Numbered from the stretch's first letter, positions 36,074 to 44,799 are shown. The stretch is 64,000 nt of DNA from Paenibacillus donghaensis (GCF_002192415.1 NZ_CP021780.1:1550001-1614000); one strand, 5' to 3'. Translations and numbers: made by a program. The notes: generated by a model from the sequence alone, not told the origin.

Positions 36074-36333
36074 GTGGAAACCGATCCTCCTGATGAAAGA
36101 AGCTATACGAATCTTGATTTCATTATTGTATAGACGAAGAGGCTTTGGATGCAATTAGTGGAAACATTAAAGGGTTCTTGAAAAAAAGTTCATTGAAAGA
36201 AACAAGAGGTTTAGTATTCAGAACGTCTATCGATAAAATGGATGAAAATAATAAAGAGGGAATCGCAACGTACATACTCAAATTTTATGAAATACTAGAA
36301 AGTAAGATTTCAGATATGCTAAGAGGAAAGTGA
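36074..36333 (+). pseudogene. Frameshifted small gene, second of the pair
   Basis: GTG 36074, after AGGAGGAG, reads ETDPPDERSYTNLDFIIV and stops at 36131. A one-base shift restores DEEALDAISGNIKGFLKK and continues to 36333 (about 85 residues in total). Overlap with the preceding broken gene suggests they were once one operon or one gene. The parent function is unknown. Confidence 0.45.
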
Positions 36334-36607
36334 AGGGAGGGGAGGAATCAGATCTTCGGTTGGAGTGCTTATTCGGATCGGAGCTACTGTATGAGGAAAA
36401 GAAAGTACTAGACCGGAGTTGTTGATTTGATGCGGTTTTCGTTTTTGAAAAGCGTCAGATTTTGAGAAATAAGTGTTAGTCTGAGGCATCAAGTGAGCCT
36501 CAACAAGAAACGAACCAGATAATAAATTATTAGACTGAGTAGCCTCGATGAGTTGCTGGCCGGTGTAGCCGGTGGCCAATCATCGCGCCCGGCGTGTCCA
36601 GAGAAAA

Positions 36608-36931
36608 TTAGGAGCGTGAGCTGAAGTATCGAGCAGCTGCTGGCATCGTGACCGCTGCCGATCGCTGCCGGCTGTTTAGATTCCAGTCTAATACTTTATT
36701 TTCTTCCGAACATCTAAAATGAGGATAATCAACACTTTGAAGTGTTATCCGATACGGTTGACTGTTATTATTATTGGCATATAACTTAAGATAACCAGAA
36801 CCTGGGGGAATAGATAAAGTATTTGTATAAGTTGGTTCTCCGTCTTCCATACTCAATGACTTTACATCAATTGTTGTTACTTCATGATTTACTCTAGCGT
36901 CGACGTTATGTTTTTTCTGCCTCAACACCAA
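36608..36931 (-). pseudogene. Possible C-terminal fragment of a secreted protein
   Basis: 107 codons with no clear ribosome site. The middle reads like an extracellular beta-rich segment (SIPPGSGYLKLYANNNN), while the last 25 residues look random, as if read past a junction. The stretch 36334-36607 on either strand shows nothing convincing. Confidence 0.3.
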
Positions 36932-36962
36932 TTCTCCTGTAGCATTAAGCTAAGATGAAACA

Positions 36963-37006
36963 AAAGACTGCCGACAATATCCATCGGCAGTCTCTGCGTT
37001 TTTGGC
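36963..37006 (-). terminator. Terminator of the lipoprotein gene
   Basis: AGACTGCCGA/TCGGCAGTCT stem with T-rich flanks on both strands. Confidence 0.75.
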
Positions 37007-37014
37007 TTGGTGCT

Positions 37015-37476
37015 TCAATTAACAAATATTTCTTTAATCGAAATTACTTTTTCTCCCTGCGTATAAACCTCAAACGGATTTATCAACGGTTCCTCATTAT
37101 CTCCATACAAAAAAGCCATAAATTCCTGCTTGCTTTTCGTGGTATAGATTCTATCACTATCCTTATCTTGTACAAACAGAGTCCCTGTATCATAAAATGT
37201 ATATTCTGTATTGTCGTCAACAGCGAAGGACTTTATATCCTCAGATATATTGTGAATGTAGTAGCCATTAGGCATATCTTCAATCGTCAACCCTAATTCT
37301 TTCACTCTATCTTCGTCTTCAGAGTCAATAAACTCGAAATCATCTATTTTGAGCACATTTCCCTCCAAAGCAATATACCCTGTATAGTTTTGTTTCTCGG
37401 CTGACGACTCATTACTGCAAGAAACTAAAGAGACACTAAGAATAATAGCTAGGAAAATTATTAATATTTGTTTCAT
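37015..37476 (-). CDS. Small lipoprotein of unknown function
   Basis: 153 aa with a hydrophobic signal and a lipobox ending SLVSC at residue 20, then an acidic mature domain. It is secreted and lipid-anchored. No family recognised. A ribosome site GAGGAG lies ahead of the ATG. Base composition is AT-rich compared with the core genes, consistent with accessory DNA. Confidence 0.7.
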   Translation of the reverse strand: MKQILIIFLAIILSVSLVSCSNESSAEKQNYTGYIALEGNVLKIDDFEFIDSEDEDRVKELGLTIEDMPNGYYIHNISEDIKSFAVDDNTEYTFYDTGTLFVQDKDSDRIYTTKSKQEFMAFLYGDNEEPLINPFEVYTQGEKVISIKEIFVN

Positions 37477-37519
37477 TCCTATCTCCTCTTCTAAGCTGAA
37501 ATAAAGTTATTTCAATATA

Positions 37520-37888
37520 CTACAGTATACTACTAGAAGGCGTATAAAAAGAAGCATTTTCTGTTCTGTATACTGTATCTTTAGTCTGCGAAGCACCATG
37601 TTGAGTATACATAATTTTAACTCCATCACCATAAGTCACCAAAGCGACATGACTTGTCGTGTTCCAATACATTATACTTCCTGCACTCACTTGACTTTCA
37701 CTCGATTGTTTAACAAAGTATCCCTTATTAACCATATAAATGACAACACCAGTTTGGCCATTGTAACCTGTTCTAAACCAATGGTCTCCAGGCCAGCCGC
37801 CCCAACTGGATGCCTGATTCCATTTACCTGTTTTATCTTGAGGAATACCGCCATTAAATGTTTCCCGACTATTAACGACAGAGCAAGT
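37520..37888 (-). pseudogene. Amidase-like domain, 5' end lost at an IS110 junction
   Basis: Reads TCSVVNSRETFNGG, DHWFRTGYNGQ and SHVALVTYGDG, matching the C-terminal half of amidase_6-type (CHAP-like cysteine peptidase) domains of Firmicute cell-wall proteins. The N-terminal half with the catalytic Cys is missing: at about 37888 the sequence changes into an IS110 transposase frame on the other strand. It is therefore inactive. Confidence 0.6.
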
Positions 37889-38265
37889 CATTGCCGGCTG
37901 GAAACAATACGTAAAACGTCATGCAGGTTTACGGCGGGCCGAGCAGCTTATTACACTAGCTAAACGCAGCGTTGGTGCTACAAAGGCGCTACAAGCCTAC
38001 AAGTTGCACTTGGGTCAACTGCTCGAAGAATACAACTTGGCGCATCACCAGCTTGAGCAGATTGAACACGAAGTACATCTCGTATTGGAGCGCATTCCCT
38101 ATGCCCAAAAGTTACTTACCATTCGAGGTGTAAATGTAACCACTCTAGCCGGTGTGTTAGGAGAAGCTGGTGATCTTAGTGGTTACTCACACGGAAATGC
38201 CTTACTTCGTCATGCGGGTCTAAATTTAGCTGAAGCCAGCTCTGGGAAATGGCGTGGGAAAATGG
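37884..38265 (+). pseudogene. IS110-family transposase, internal fragment
   Basis: The frame is open from before 37888 and reads RRAEQLITLAKRSVG, then IRGVNVTTLAGVLGEAGDL and LRHAGLNLAEASSGKWRGK, the C-terminal Transposase_20 region of IS110/IS116 proteins. The N-terminal DEDD part and the real C-terminus are both absent. It sits between a truncated amidase and a truncated permease, so it marks a rearrangement point. Confidence 0.75.
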
Positions 38266-38308
38266 TACCGTTTTCATTTATGGATCGATTTATTATTTAC
38301 CCGTTGAA

Positions 38309-38662
38309 ATGAATTTGAGCCTATTATCAGAAGTTGTACTTATTCTAGGTGTGTATATGTTCATTCTCTTATTATGCTACCTGGTTCTGCTCTTTTCTAC
38401 GAAACTTAGAATGGTTGTATCCGTGGTCCTTGTCCTGCTCATGTATGCAGTTTTCTCAATTATGAATTATATACCCTATGTAAAATACATCTTACCCGGA
38501 TATTGGGCACTGAATAGTATCGAATTCTCAACAGGCACAAGCATAGGGATTCTGCTGCTGCAAGTAAGCATTAATCTGCTGCTGCAAGTAAGCATTAATC
38601 TGCTGCTGATCGTAATAGTAATCTGTCGAAGCAAGGCTGTATTTAATGCGATTGATTTGTAA
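38309..38662 (+). pseudogene. Membrane-protein fragment, ABC-2 permease-like C-terminus
   Basis: About 117 residues with three or four hydrophobic spans; it reads as the C-terminal part of an ABC-2 permease of the bacitracin/lantibiotic exporter kind. No upstream partner or ribosome site is present because the IS110 fragment adjoins it. A 24-bp unit is repeated at 38551-38598, giving LLLQVSIN twice. Could be a short membrane protein in its own right, but a remnant is more likely. Confidence 0.5.
38551..38608 (+). repeat. 24-bp tandem repeat inside the permease fragment
   Basis: Two exact units (38551-38574, 38575-38598) and 10 bases of a third keep the frame open. Confidence 0.85.
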
Positions 38663-38769
38663 AAATCACTGCTTTGCCGGAGACACGAGCAAGAATACTT
38701 TCCCCCTTGTGGAGTTGCCTGTATACTTACAAATATAGGATAAATCACTTCTCAAAGGAGAGCGGTACC

Positions 38770-39777
38770 TTGACAATAACCCATAGTAAGCCGAATGTGT
38801 TTATCGGCTGCTCCCGCGAAGCGATCGACTACGCCCGTGCCGTCAGCTCGCAGCTGGAATATACTGCTCAAGTAAACCCTTGGTACGCAGGCACCTTTGG
38901 CGCCAATAGCTATACCATGGAAGCACTGGAGGATGAGCTGAACGGCAATGATTTTGGCGTATTTATATTTGCTGCCGATGATGTGGCGCTGATCCGCGAC
39001 AAGACTGTGTTTATTACGAGGGATAATACGGTATTTGAAATGGGCCTGTTCTGGGGAAGGCTGGGCCGCAAAAGGGTCTTCTGCCTCATTCCGAGGGATC
39101 TGGCTGAACGCAATGATCTGATCAAGGATACGAATGTTTCCGAATACCATCTGCTCTCGGATTTGGCTGGACTCACCTTGCTGAGCTATGGCAGGCGCAG
39201 TGACGGGAAATATGCGGCAGCCGTGGATACGGCCTGTGGAGAGATCAAGAAGGCGATGGAAGCAGAGAAGGTGTTTCTGAATCCTGAAGTGGCACTTAGG
39301 CGCAAGCAGAGCATTTTGCATTTTTTCTGGGAGTATATTCGTAATATTACCATTGTAGATGCCGGTGAACGATATTCGGCATACGCGGAGGCGATCCGCA
39401 ACGCACTCCTGGCTCCTGCGGAGTTCCGGGTAACCGGGGCGGCCATCTGGAAACAGACCGGGGTACTGATCCGCCAGGTGGGCGGGAATGTCGGGCGTGG
39501 CCGCTCGTTCCACATTAGTGACAATGAAGGCAAGACGGAAGGAGAGCAGCGGATTTATGTGATCGACGCCTTCCGCAGCGGAAATTGGACGTTTTTTGAC
39601 CGCCACGAGATTGCGCAGGTATATATCCTATGCTATCCTTTAGATAGGAATCATGTGTTATCGGTTCATATTACAGGCAATCATACTTTAACGGATGAGC
39701 AATTGGCCAAGATTGTGGAAGATAACGATGAGCTGTTGATTACGATCAGAAACCTGGCAGGAGGGGATTCGCCATGA
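38770..39777 (+). CDS. TIR-domain (CAP12/PCTIR-type) NAD-hydrolase-like protein
   Basis: 335 aa from TTG 38770, with AAGGAG nine bases upstream. The N-terminal 150 residues match the TIR-like fold used by CBASS and Pycsar effectors: NVFIGCSRE at the start, FGVFIFAADDVALI, then RDNTVFEMGLFWGRLG with the presumed catalytic Glu, and RVFCLIPRD. The C-terminal 180 residues are not recognised; a sensor or GAF-like role is possible. Such TIR proteins usually cleave NAD on sensing infection. No cyclase gene adjoins. It overlaps the small gene at 39774 by four bases. Confidence 0.8.
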   Translation: MTITHSKPNVFIGCSREAIDYARAVSSQLEYTAQVNPWYAGTFGANSYTMEALEDELNGNDFGVFIFAADDVALIRDKTVFITRDNTVFEMGLFWGRLGRKRVFCLIPRDLAERNDLIKDTNVSEYHLLSDLAGLTLLSYGRRSDGKYAAAVDTACGEIKKAMEAEKVFLNPEVALRRKQSILHFFWEYIRNITIVDAGERYSAYAEAIRNALLAPAEFRVTGAAIWKQTGVLIRQVGGNVGRGRSFHISDNEGKTEGEQRIYVIDAFRSGNWTFFDRHEIAQVYILCYPLDRNHVLSVHITGNHTLTDEQLAKIVEDNDELLITIRNLAGGDSP

Positions 39778-39998
39778 ACAAGCGTTCACGCAAAGACATC
39801 GCCCGGATCACCGGATCTACCCGCAAGTCCAGCCGGTTGAAACCCGCAACTGAGCCGGTGAACCAAGCGGACAGCGGACAGTGGACCAAGCATTCCGGCA
39901 CCACCGTGTATATTGGACCTTCCGAAGAGGGCGCTGACAAGGAATATGTCAAACGCATCAGCGGCAAGGTAGACGACAGAAAACCATCCTTCGCATAA
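39774..39998 (+). CDS. Small basic protein coupled to the TIR gene
   Basis: 74 aa, start overlapping the TIR stop (ATGA), so the two are translated together; GGAGG at 39761-39765 is the ribosome site. The N-terminus is Lys/Arg/Ser-rich (NKRSRKDIARITGSTRKSSR) and looks disordered; the rest is polar. No family recognised. It could be an inhibitor, targeting factor or stabiliser of the TIR protein. Confidence 0.7.
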   Translation: MNKRSRKDIARITGSTRKSSRLKPATEPVNQADSGQWTKHSGTTVYIGPSEEGADKEYVKRISGKVDDRKPSFA

Positions 39999-40028
39999 AC
40001 CAACCGCCCTCCGGGCGGTTTTTTGTTT
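39998..40028 (+). terminator. Terminator of the TIR operon
   Basis: AACCGCCC/GGGCGGTT hairpin followed by TTTTTT. Confidence 0.88.
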
Positions 40029-40040
40029 GGTAGTGCTGTT

Positions 40041-40226
40041 TATACGGACCCTATAGCCTCTATTCAGGCGATTTCGCCTACTTTTTGGCTGTGGCGGACC
40101 GTATGGCCGTTATTGTATGAATTCAGGCCTCAAACGAGGCAAAGTTACTTCAATAGCGGCTCCTCAGTCCGCAACAGTACTGCATTAGCCAAATTCAGTA
40201 CAAATAGAGGCCTCTCGGTCCTTAAC
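40041..40226. repeat. Family B intergenic repeat, copy 2
   Basis: Forward units at about 40041-40065 and 40092-40117, inverted units at about 40152-40176 and 40201-40226. The head-to-head layout is the same as copy 1 at 35544-35728, with moderate sequence drift. Confidence 0.85.
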
Positions 40227-40258
40227 AGGAGGCAACGGGGATTAACACAATAATAACC

Positions 40259-40287
40259 TTGACTTAGGAAATCATATTCAGTATAAT
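40259..40287 (+). promoter_or_regulatory. Promoter of the T-box/metG transcript
   Basis: TTGACT (40259-40264), exactly 17 bases, TATAAT (40282-40287). Confidence 0.85.
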
Positions 40288-40309
40288 TTCCAATAACTTG
40301 AATATGCAA

Positions 40310-40592
40310 ACAAAAGCTATGAAGAGAAAGAGTACCACGGTGATGTCTTTTAACAGAGAGCCCCGGTTGCTGAAAAGGGGTAAAGAATAACTTTGGGAAT
40401 ATGGTCTCTGAGCTGCGCATCGAACCCTCATGTGGTTGTAGACTGCGCCGGAACCCGCACCCGTTACAGTGCTAGGGTATAAACGCGGGAAACGCGTCGT
40501 ACCTGAAGAGGTTAATGCCGCAAGGCATTAATAAAATTGGGTGGTACCACGTGAGCGCAGGCTCTCGTCCCTTTGGGATGAGGGTTTTTTTG
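40310..40592 (+). promoter_or_regulatory. T-box riboswitch with methionine specifier
   Basis: A Stem I region with AAGAGAAAGAGTA and the AGAGAGCCCCGG..GCTG distal motifs leads to GGGAATATGGTCT, where ATG (40401-40403) occupies the specifier position, matching Met-tRNA. The T-box core GGGTGGTACCACG is at about 40539-40551. A terminator hairpin with seven Ts follows (40562-40592), competing with the antiterminator. Uncharged Met-tRNA would permit read-through into the synthetase gene. Confidence 0.9.
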
Positions 40593-40616
40593 TGTGTCAA
40601 AAAAGGGGGAGTTTTC

Positions 40617-42257
40617 ATGGCAAATATTTTTATTGGCGGAGCTTGGCCTTATGCGAACGGTTCATTGCATTTGGGACGTTTGGCAAGTTTATTGCCAGGA
40701 GATGTGCTAGCACGTTATTTTCGGGCAAAGGGAGAACAGGTATTGTACGTATCAGGGAGTGATTGCCACGGTACACCTGTCGCAGTCCAGGCCATTAAAG
40801 AGGGTGTCACTCCAGGGGATATTGCAGATCGATTTCATCAGGAGTTTGCCGAGTGTTTTAAGCAACTGGGATTTACTTATGATTTGTACACACGTACTGA
40901 CCAAGAATTTCATCATCATGTAGTTCAAGAATTGTTTTTGAGTTTATTGGAAAATGGACATTTGTACAAGAAAGAAATACAGCAGACCTATTGTGAAACA
41001 GATCAACGATTCTTACCGGATCGATACGTTGAAGGGATTTGCCCTGTGTGTGGGAACCGCGCCCGAGGTGATCAATGTGATTTTTGTTCAACTCTGTTAG
41101 ATCCTGAAGACCTGTCAGACAAGACTTGCAAGATTTGTGGGAATCCCCCCACCCAGCGTCCAACAGAGCATTATTACCTTGCGCTCTCTCGATTCCAAGC
41201 TGAATTGACCGAGTATGCCAAACAAGCTCAAGGATGGAAAGGAAATGCTATACAGTTAACTGGACGCTACTTAAAAGAAGGACTTCAAGATCGTGCTGTA
41301 ACCAGGGACTTAACCTGGGGTGTAGATGTACCGCTTGAAGGGTTCGAAGATAAAAAAATCTACGTTTGGATCGAAGCGGTCAGCGGCTACTTATCGGCAA
41401 GCAAGCAGTGGGCTGCAGAGACAGGGGGTAGCTGGGAATCTTTCTGGTTGGAAGGGAAGGAGAAAACAATCGCTTATTATGTACATGGTAAAGATAATAT
41501 ACCTTTCCATACAGTGGTTTGGCCGGCGCTACTCTTAGGTGTGGGGGATCTCCATTTGCCAGATCGAATCATATCCTGTGAATACATGACCTTAGAAGGA
41601 AAAAAGTTTTCGACAAGTAACAATTGGGCGGTATGGGTACCGGACATGTTGAGTCGCTATCAACCGGATTCCATTCGTTATTTTTTAATAGCAAACGGGC
41701 CTGAGCACCGGGATACTGATTTCTCATGGAGGGAGTTCATCCATAGCCACAATGGGGAATTGCTTGGCGCATTTGGGAATTTGGTTAATCGTACATTGGC
41801 TTTTATCGACAAGTCTTTTGAGGGATACGTTCCAGACGGTAATCTTAGTGAAGAATGGAAGAGAACTATTGAGGATGGGTACGTTAAGTCCGGGGCCTTA
41901 ATTGAAGATGGTCATCTAAAGGAAGCCATTGAGCTGATTTTTACTTACGTTCGCCAAGCAAACAAATTCTTTGATGAACAAAAGCCATGGGTACAGATTA
42001 AGGAAAACCGAGAAGCGTGTGGGTATACACTGAACACATGTGTGCAAATTATAGTGAATTTATCCAATGTACTGCACCCGTTTATTCCCTTCTCCTGTGA
42101 AGAAATAGGAAAGTTCCTAACACTTGAACCACCGGTTTGGAGGTTGACTTCAGTTCCAGCTAACCGAAAAATCCAGAACTTAAAGCTATTGTTCGAGCGT
42201 ATTGATATTACTCGGATTGAAGAAGAAACTAGTTTATTGGAACAACAGAAATTGTAG
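40617..42257 (+). CDS. metG: Methionyl-tRNA synthetase, second (two-zinc-knuckle, KFSTS) type
   Basis: 546 aa from ATG 40617 (AAGGGGGA upstream). The HIGH-like motif is [10 protein letters not shown] and the KMSKS-equivalent is KKFSTSNNW. The connective region has two zinc knuckles (CPVC..CDFC and CKIC). It lacks the C-terminal EMAP/tRNA-binding domain that standard Bacillales MetRS carries (about 650 aa). This resembles the MetRS2 class known for resistance to MetRS inhibitors, and the base composition is lower in GC than core genes, so it is probably an acquired extra copy (inference). Confidence 0.88.
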   Translation: MANIFIGGAWPYANGSLHLGRLASLLPGDVLARYFRAKGEQVLYVSGSDCHGTPVAVQAIKEGVTPGDIADRFHQEFAECFKQLGFTYDLYTRTDQEFHHHVVQELFLSLLENGHLYKKEIQQTYCETDQRFLPDRYVEGICPVCGNRARGDQCDFCSTLLDPEDLSDKTCKICGNPPTQRPTEHYYLALSRFQAELTEYAKQAQGWKGNAIQLTGRYLKEGLQDRAVTRDLTWGVDVPLEGFEDKKIYVWIEAVSGYLSASKQWAAETGGSWESFWLEGKEKTIAYYVHGKDNIPFHTVVWPALLLGVGDLHLPDRIISCEYMTLEGKKFSTSNNWAVWVPDMLSRYQPDSIRYFLIANGPEHRDTDFSWREFIHSHNGELLGAFGNLVNRTLAFIDKSFEGYVPDGNLSEEWKRTIEDGYVKSGALIEDGHLKEAIELIFTYVRQANKFFDEQKPWVQIKENREACGYTLNTCVQIIVNLSNVLHPFIPFSCEEIGKFLTLEPPVWRLTSVPANRKIQNLKLLFERIDITRIEEETSLLEQQKL

Positions 42258-42359
42258 TCCACTAGGAAATGACGTGCTATCCTCGATGTAGCTTTTTTGT
42301 CGTAGTTTGGCATTTTGCTGACGTAAGCGGGATACAGAGATCATTTATATTTTCACTCA

Positions 42360-42395
42360 AGGAAAAGGCTATCCTATGCAAGGATAGCCTTTCTT
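42360..42395. terminator. Hairpin between convergent metG and aac(3)
   Basis: AAAGGCTATCCT pairs with AGGATAGCCTTT; A- and T-rich flanks allow use in both directions. Confidence 0.75.
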
Positions 42396-42519
42396 CAAGA
42401 CTGACGGTACTTGTTGCACCCATAGAGATTCCTTCGGGCCTGTTGATTGCCTGATTGGAGCACCGCACTAGTCCCAACACATCTTTAGTGAAAGAGGTCT
42501 GCCGTACAGTTGGATGTGA

Positions 42520-43323
42520 TTAGACCCTATGCCTCTCCATCCAGGCCGTGGCCCAGTCGACTAGCGGCTTTTGTTCCAGAAATCGGACATCGGTATTCCC
42601 GATTCGATGTACCCTCAGATTTCTTTCTTTCTCATATTCTTCCCCTAAGGAGACAAAATCGCTGTCGTCCATAGCCTGGGTATTGTAAGTCACCCATTTG
42701 CGAGTCCCGTCAGCCATGATCGCACTGCTTTCGTTGACCATTTGCTTCCCAGGGAAGTCGGCTCTGGTTTCGGCTAAATGCAGGGATGTATTTTTATCAT
42801 GGCCTACGCCAATTAAGAGCACGTAACCATTCAGTTGATATAATTTATCCAACGGGGAGCCATCACCAAAAATATTGCTTAAATCATGAGTGTTTGTAAT
42901 ATATGCAGCATGTTTGCCTACCGCGGCTATGGATCGTGCAGGGTGATCCGACCTTTTGGCCCCCGGCCATTTGCGAAACATTTCGGCCACGACGCCCATA
43001 CCGATTGCCGGGGTAATATCTTTATCAAAGGCAGGCCAGTGTTCCCGAATAATGGGCCACCATTCTACAGGTTCTTTCCAGTGCACGCCCGTTGAAGGAT
43101 CGAGATTCTTCCAGGTTTGGGAAGGCATCATCAAGGTTCCTTCTTCTCCAACAATTTCTAGAAGAGACCGAATTAACGTTTCGGCTCCTCCAACGACAAA
43201 CCCCAGCTTGCTTAGCGAAGTATGCACAAATATGCTTTGTCCTTCCATCAGTCCGTAGCTTTTAAAGTGATTAACTAGGTCTTCTTTCGTTAAGATAGCT
43301 CTTGATTCTTGTAGTTCAGTCAT
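42520..43323 (-). CDS. AAC(3)-family aminoglycoside N-acetyltransferase
   Basis: 267 aa from ATG 43323, preceded by GGAGG. The family motifs are intact: MGVVAEMFRKWPG then RSDHPARSIAAVG, and VLLIGVGHDKNTSLHLAE near residue 170. The enzyme would acetylate the 3-amino group of the deoxystreptamine ring using acetyl-CoA. Genes of this family also act on other substrates, so resistance is probable, not proven. The upstream leader ORF and terminator imply drug- or stress-dependent induction. Confidence 0.88.
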   Translation of the reverse strand: MTELQESRAILTKEDLVNHFKSYGLMEGQSIFVHTSLSKLGFVVGGAETLIRSLLEIVGEEGTLMMPSQTWKNLDPSTGVHWKEPVEWWPIIREHWPAFDKDITPAIGMGVVAEMFRKWPGAKRSDHPARSIAAVGKHAAYITNTHDLSNIFGDGSPLDKLYQLNGYVLLIGVGHDKNTSLHLAETRADFPGKQMVNESSAIMADGTRKWVTYNTQAMDDSDFVSLGEEYEKERNLRVHRIGNTDVRFLEQKPLVDWATAWMERHRV

Positions 43324-43324
43324 G

Positions 43325-43390
43325 TTAACCTCCACCTTTCATGAAAAATAAAAACAACCCCGCAATAAGCAGCGGGGTTGTCTCCGGCAT
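43325..43390 (-). CDS. Leader peptide of the aac(3) gene
   Basis: 21-codon ORF: ATG at 43390, stop TAA at 43325-43327, one base before the aac(3) start. Its codons run through both arms of the terminator and end inside the aac(3) ribosome site (the GGTGGAGGT codons). The peptide is MPETTPLLIAGLFLFFMKGGG-like: a Thr/Pro start, a hydrophobic core and a Gly tail. An in-frame TTG at 43414 would make it 29 residues. No strong ribosome site precedes the ATG. Likely a sensor peptide for attenuation. Confidence 0.6.
   Translation of the reverse strand: MPETTPLLIAGLFLFFMKGGG
43343..43379 (-). terminator. Attenuator terminator in the aac(3) leader
   Basis: On the minus strand, CAACCCCGC pairs perfectly with GCGGGGTTG across an eight-base loop and is followed by TTTTTATTTTT. 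It sits between the promoter and aac(3), inside the leader ORF. Confidence 0.85.
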
Positions 43391-43430
43391 AGCCAGGAAA
43401 GCAGTGCCCTTCAATTGAATAATTTCCTAG

Positions 43431-43436
43431 ATTATA
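43431..43436 (-). promoter_or_regulatory. -10 element of the aac(3) transcript
   Basis: A perfect TATAAT on the minus strand, about 40 bases above the leader ATG. The -35 is weak (no TTGACA at the right spacing), suggesting an activator or low basal use. Confidence 0.5.
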
Positions 43437-43683
43437 CTATGAAATCATTGACTCCACTAATACAAATTTTTGTTGTGTCTTTATTCTTAGATACAACATG
43501 AAGTGAATCCTGCCGCGTTATCTTTTGGGTGGCGGGATACGGTATAGTTGCATATAGAAGCGTGGGGGCAAGCTGCCCCACTTTCTTTACCTACCGGAAT
43601 TAAACCCCGGGAACTAGAGGGGATTAAGGAGATATTCCAAGAAGAGTAAAGTATCTTGCAAATCAAGTAAATAGAGCCAAATA

Positions 43684-43733
43684 AAAAAGAGCATTGTCCC
43701 TCATCTCATGTTGAGGGATAATGCTCTTTTTTA
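43684..43733 (+). terminator. Strong hairpin in the gap before the ABC genes
   Basis: AAAGAGCATTGTCCCTCA pairs with TGAGGGATAATGCTCTTT around a short loop, then Ts. No gene precedes it between 43437 and 43684, so it may end a small RNA; another C/G hairpin (GTGGGGCA/TGCCCCAC-like, about 43561-43582) lies within that stretch. Confidence 0.7.
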
Positions 43734-43914
43734 TTTTCCCCGCGAATGTTTCCTGACGGTATGACGTTTAAATATTTAAATTCTAAAATATTCTTAGTGA
43801 AACTTGAGGGGAAAGCATCCTTGGCGTCGTCAAACCCAATGAACGTATGTTAGAGTTCTCCCTTGAGGTTATAGGAGAGCCCTTTGTTTTTACTAGATAC
43901 ATCAGGAGGGAATT

Positions 43915-44799
43915 ATGAAATTAACCATTGAAAACGTAAGCAAGAAATACAAGGGGGATTCTTACGGGCTCCGTGACTTATCCCTTCAGATCAATACAGG
44001 TGTTTTGGGATTGTTAGGTCCGAATGGTGCTGGAAAATCAACCTTGATGCGAATTCTATCAACCATTACTCAACCCACAGCGGGTAAGGTGAGCTGGAAT
44101 GACATCGATATTACTAAGGATCCTAATACTGTGCGAGGCATACTCGGTTATTTACCACAGGATTTTGGCGTATATCCTCATTTAAATGCAGTTGAGTTTT
44201 TGGAATATTTAGCAGCGATTAGAGGGTTGGATCATAAAATCGCCAAAAAAAGAATTGATGAATTACTTTTTTTACTTAATCTTCATGAGGTTCGCAAAAA
44301 ACCGTTACATAGCTTTTCAGGAGGGATGAAGCAACGTGTAGGAATAGCCCAAGCTTTATTGAACGACCCTAAGCTGTTAATCGTAGACGAGCCAACGGTT
44401 GGGCTTGATCCTGAAGAACGTATTCGTTTTCGTAATCTTTTAGCGGAATTGTCAGGGGATCGGATTGTAATCTTATCAACGCATATTGTATCTGACGTCG
44501 AAGCGACCGCAACAGACATCGCTATTGTCAATCAAGGCCGACTCGTGATACACGCAGCTCCGAGTGAGTTATTGGCTGCGGCGGAGGGGAAAGTGTGGGA
44601 GTGGTTGATACCGAGTGATACATGGATGGAAGTACGTAAGCAATTGTTAATCAGCAGCACTATTCAGAGCAGTGAAGGGGTACGTATGAAAGTCATTGCC
44701 GATATTCAGCCTTCAGCTGAAAGCCACTTGGTGACACCAACTTTGGAGGACGCGTATTTATATTGCATTTCGGCAAAAAAGCAGGAGGCAACAGCATGA
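43915..44799 (+). CDS. ABC transporter ATP-binding protein
   Basis: 294 aa. Walker A is GPNGAGKST near residue 38, the signature is FSGGMKQR near 135, and Walker B is LLIVDEPTVGLD near 155. It is a CcmA/drug-exporter type ATPase that powers the permease encoded next, with which it overlaps by four bases. Substrate unknown. GGAGG lies ahead of the ATG. The A+T-rich codon use differs from the core genes. Confidence 0.9.
   Translation: MKLTIENVSKKYKGDSYGLRDLSLQINTGVLGLLGPNGAGKSTLMRILSTITQPTAGKVSWNDIDITKDPNTVRGILGYLPQDFGVYPHLNAVEFLEYLAAIRGLDHKIAKKRIDELLFLLNLHEVRKKPLHSFSGGMKQRVGIAQALLNDPKLLIVDEPTVGLDPEERIRFRNLLAELSGDRIVILSTHIVSDVEATATDIAIVNQGRLVIHAAPSELLAAAEGKVWEWLIPSDTWMEVRKQLLISSTIQSSEGVRMKVIADIQPSAESHLVTPTLEDAYLYCISAKKQEATA

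Noticed and set aside
36319..36579. 86-codon minus-strand ORF
   Set aside because: No start context and no recognisable feature; probably relic or chance reading.
38674..38769. N-terminal extension of the TIR protein
   Set aside because: AAGGAG at nine bases before TTG 38770 fixes the start; upstream residues do not resemble TIR proteins.
40515..40616. N-terminal extension of the methionyl-tRNA synthetase
   Set aside because: This stretch is the T-box antiterminator/terminator, not coding.
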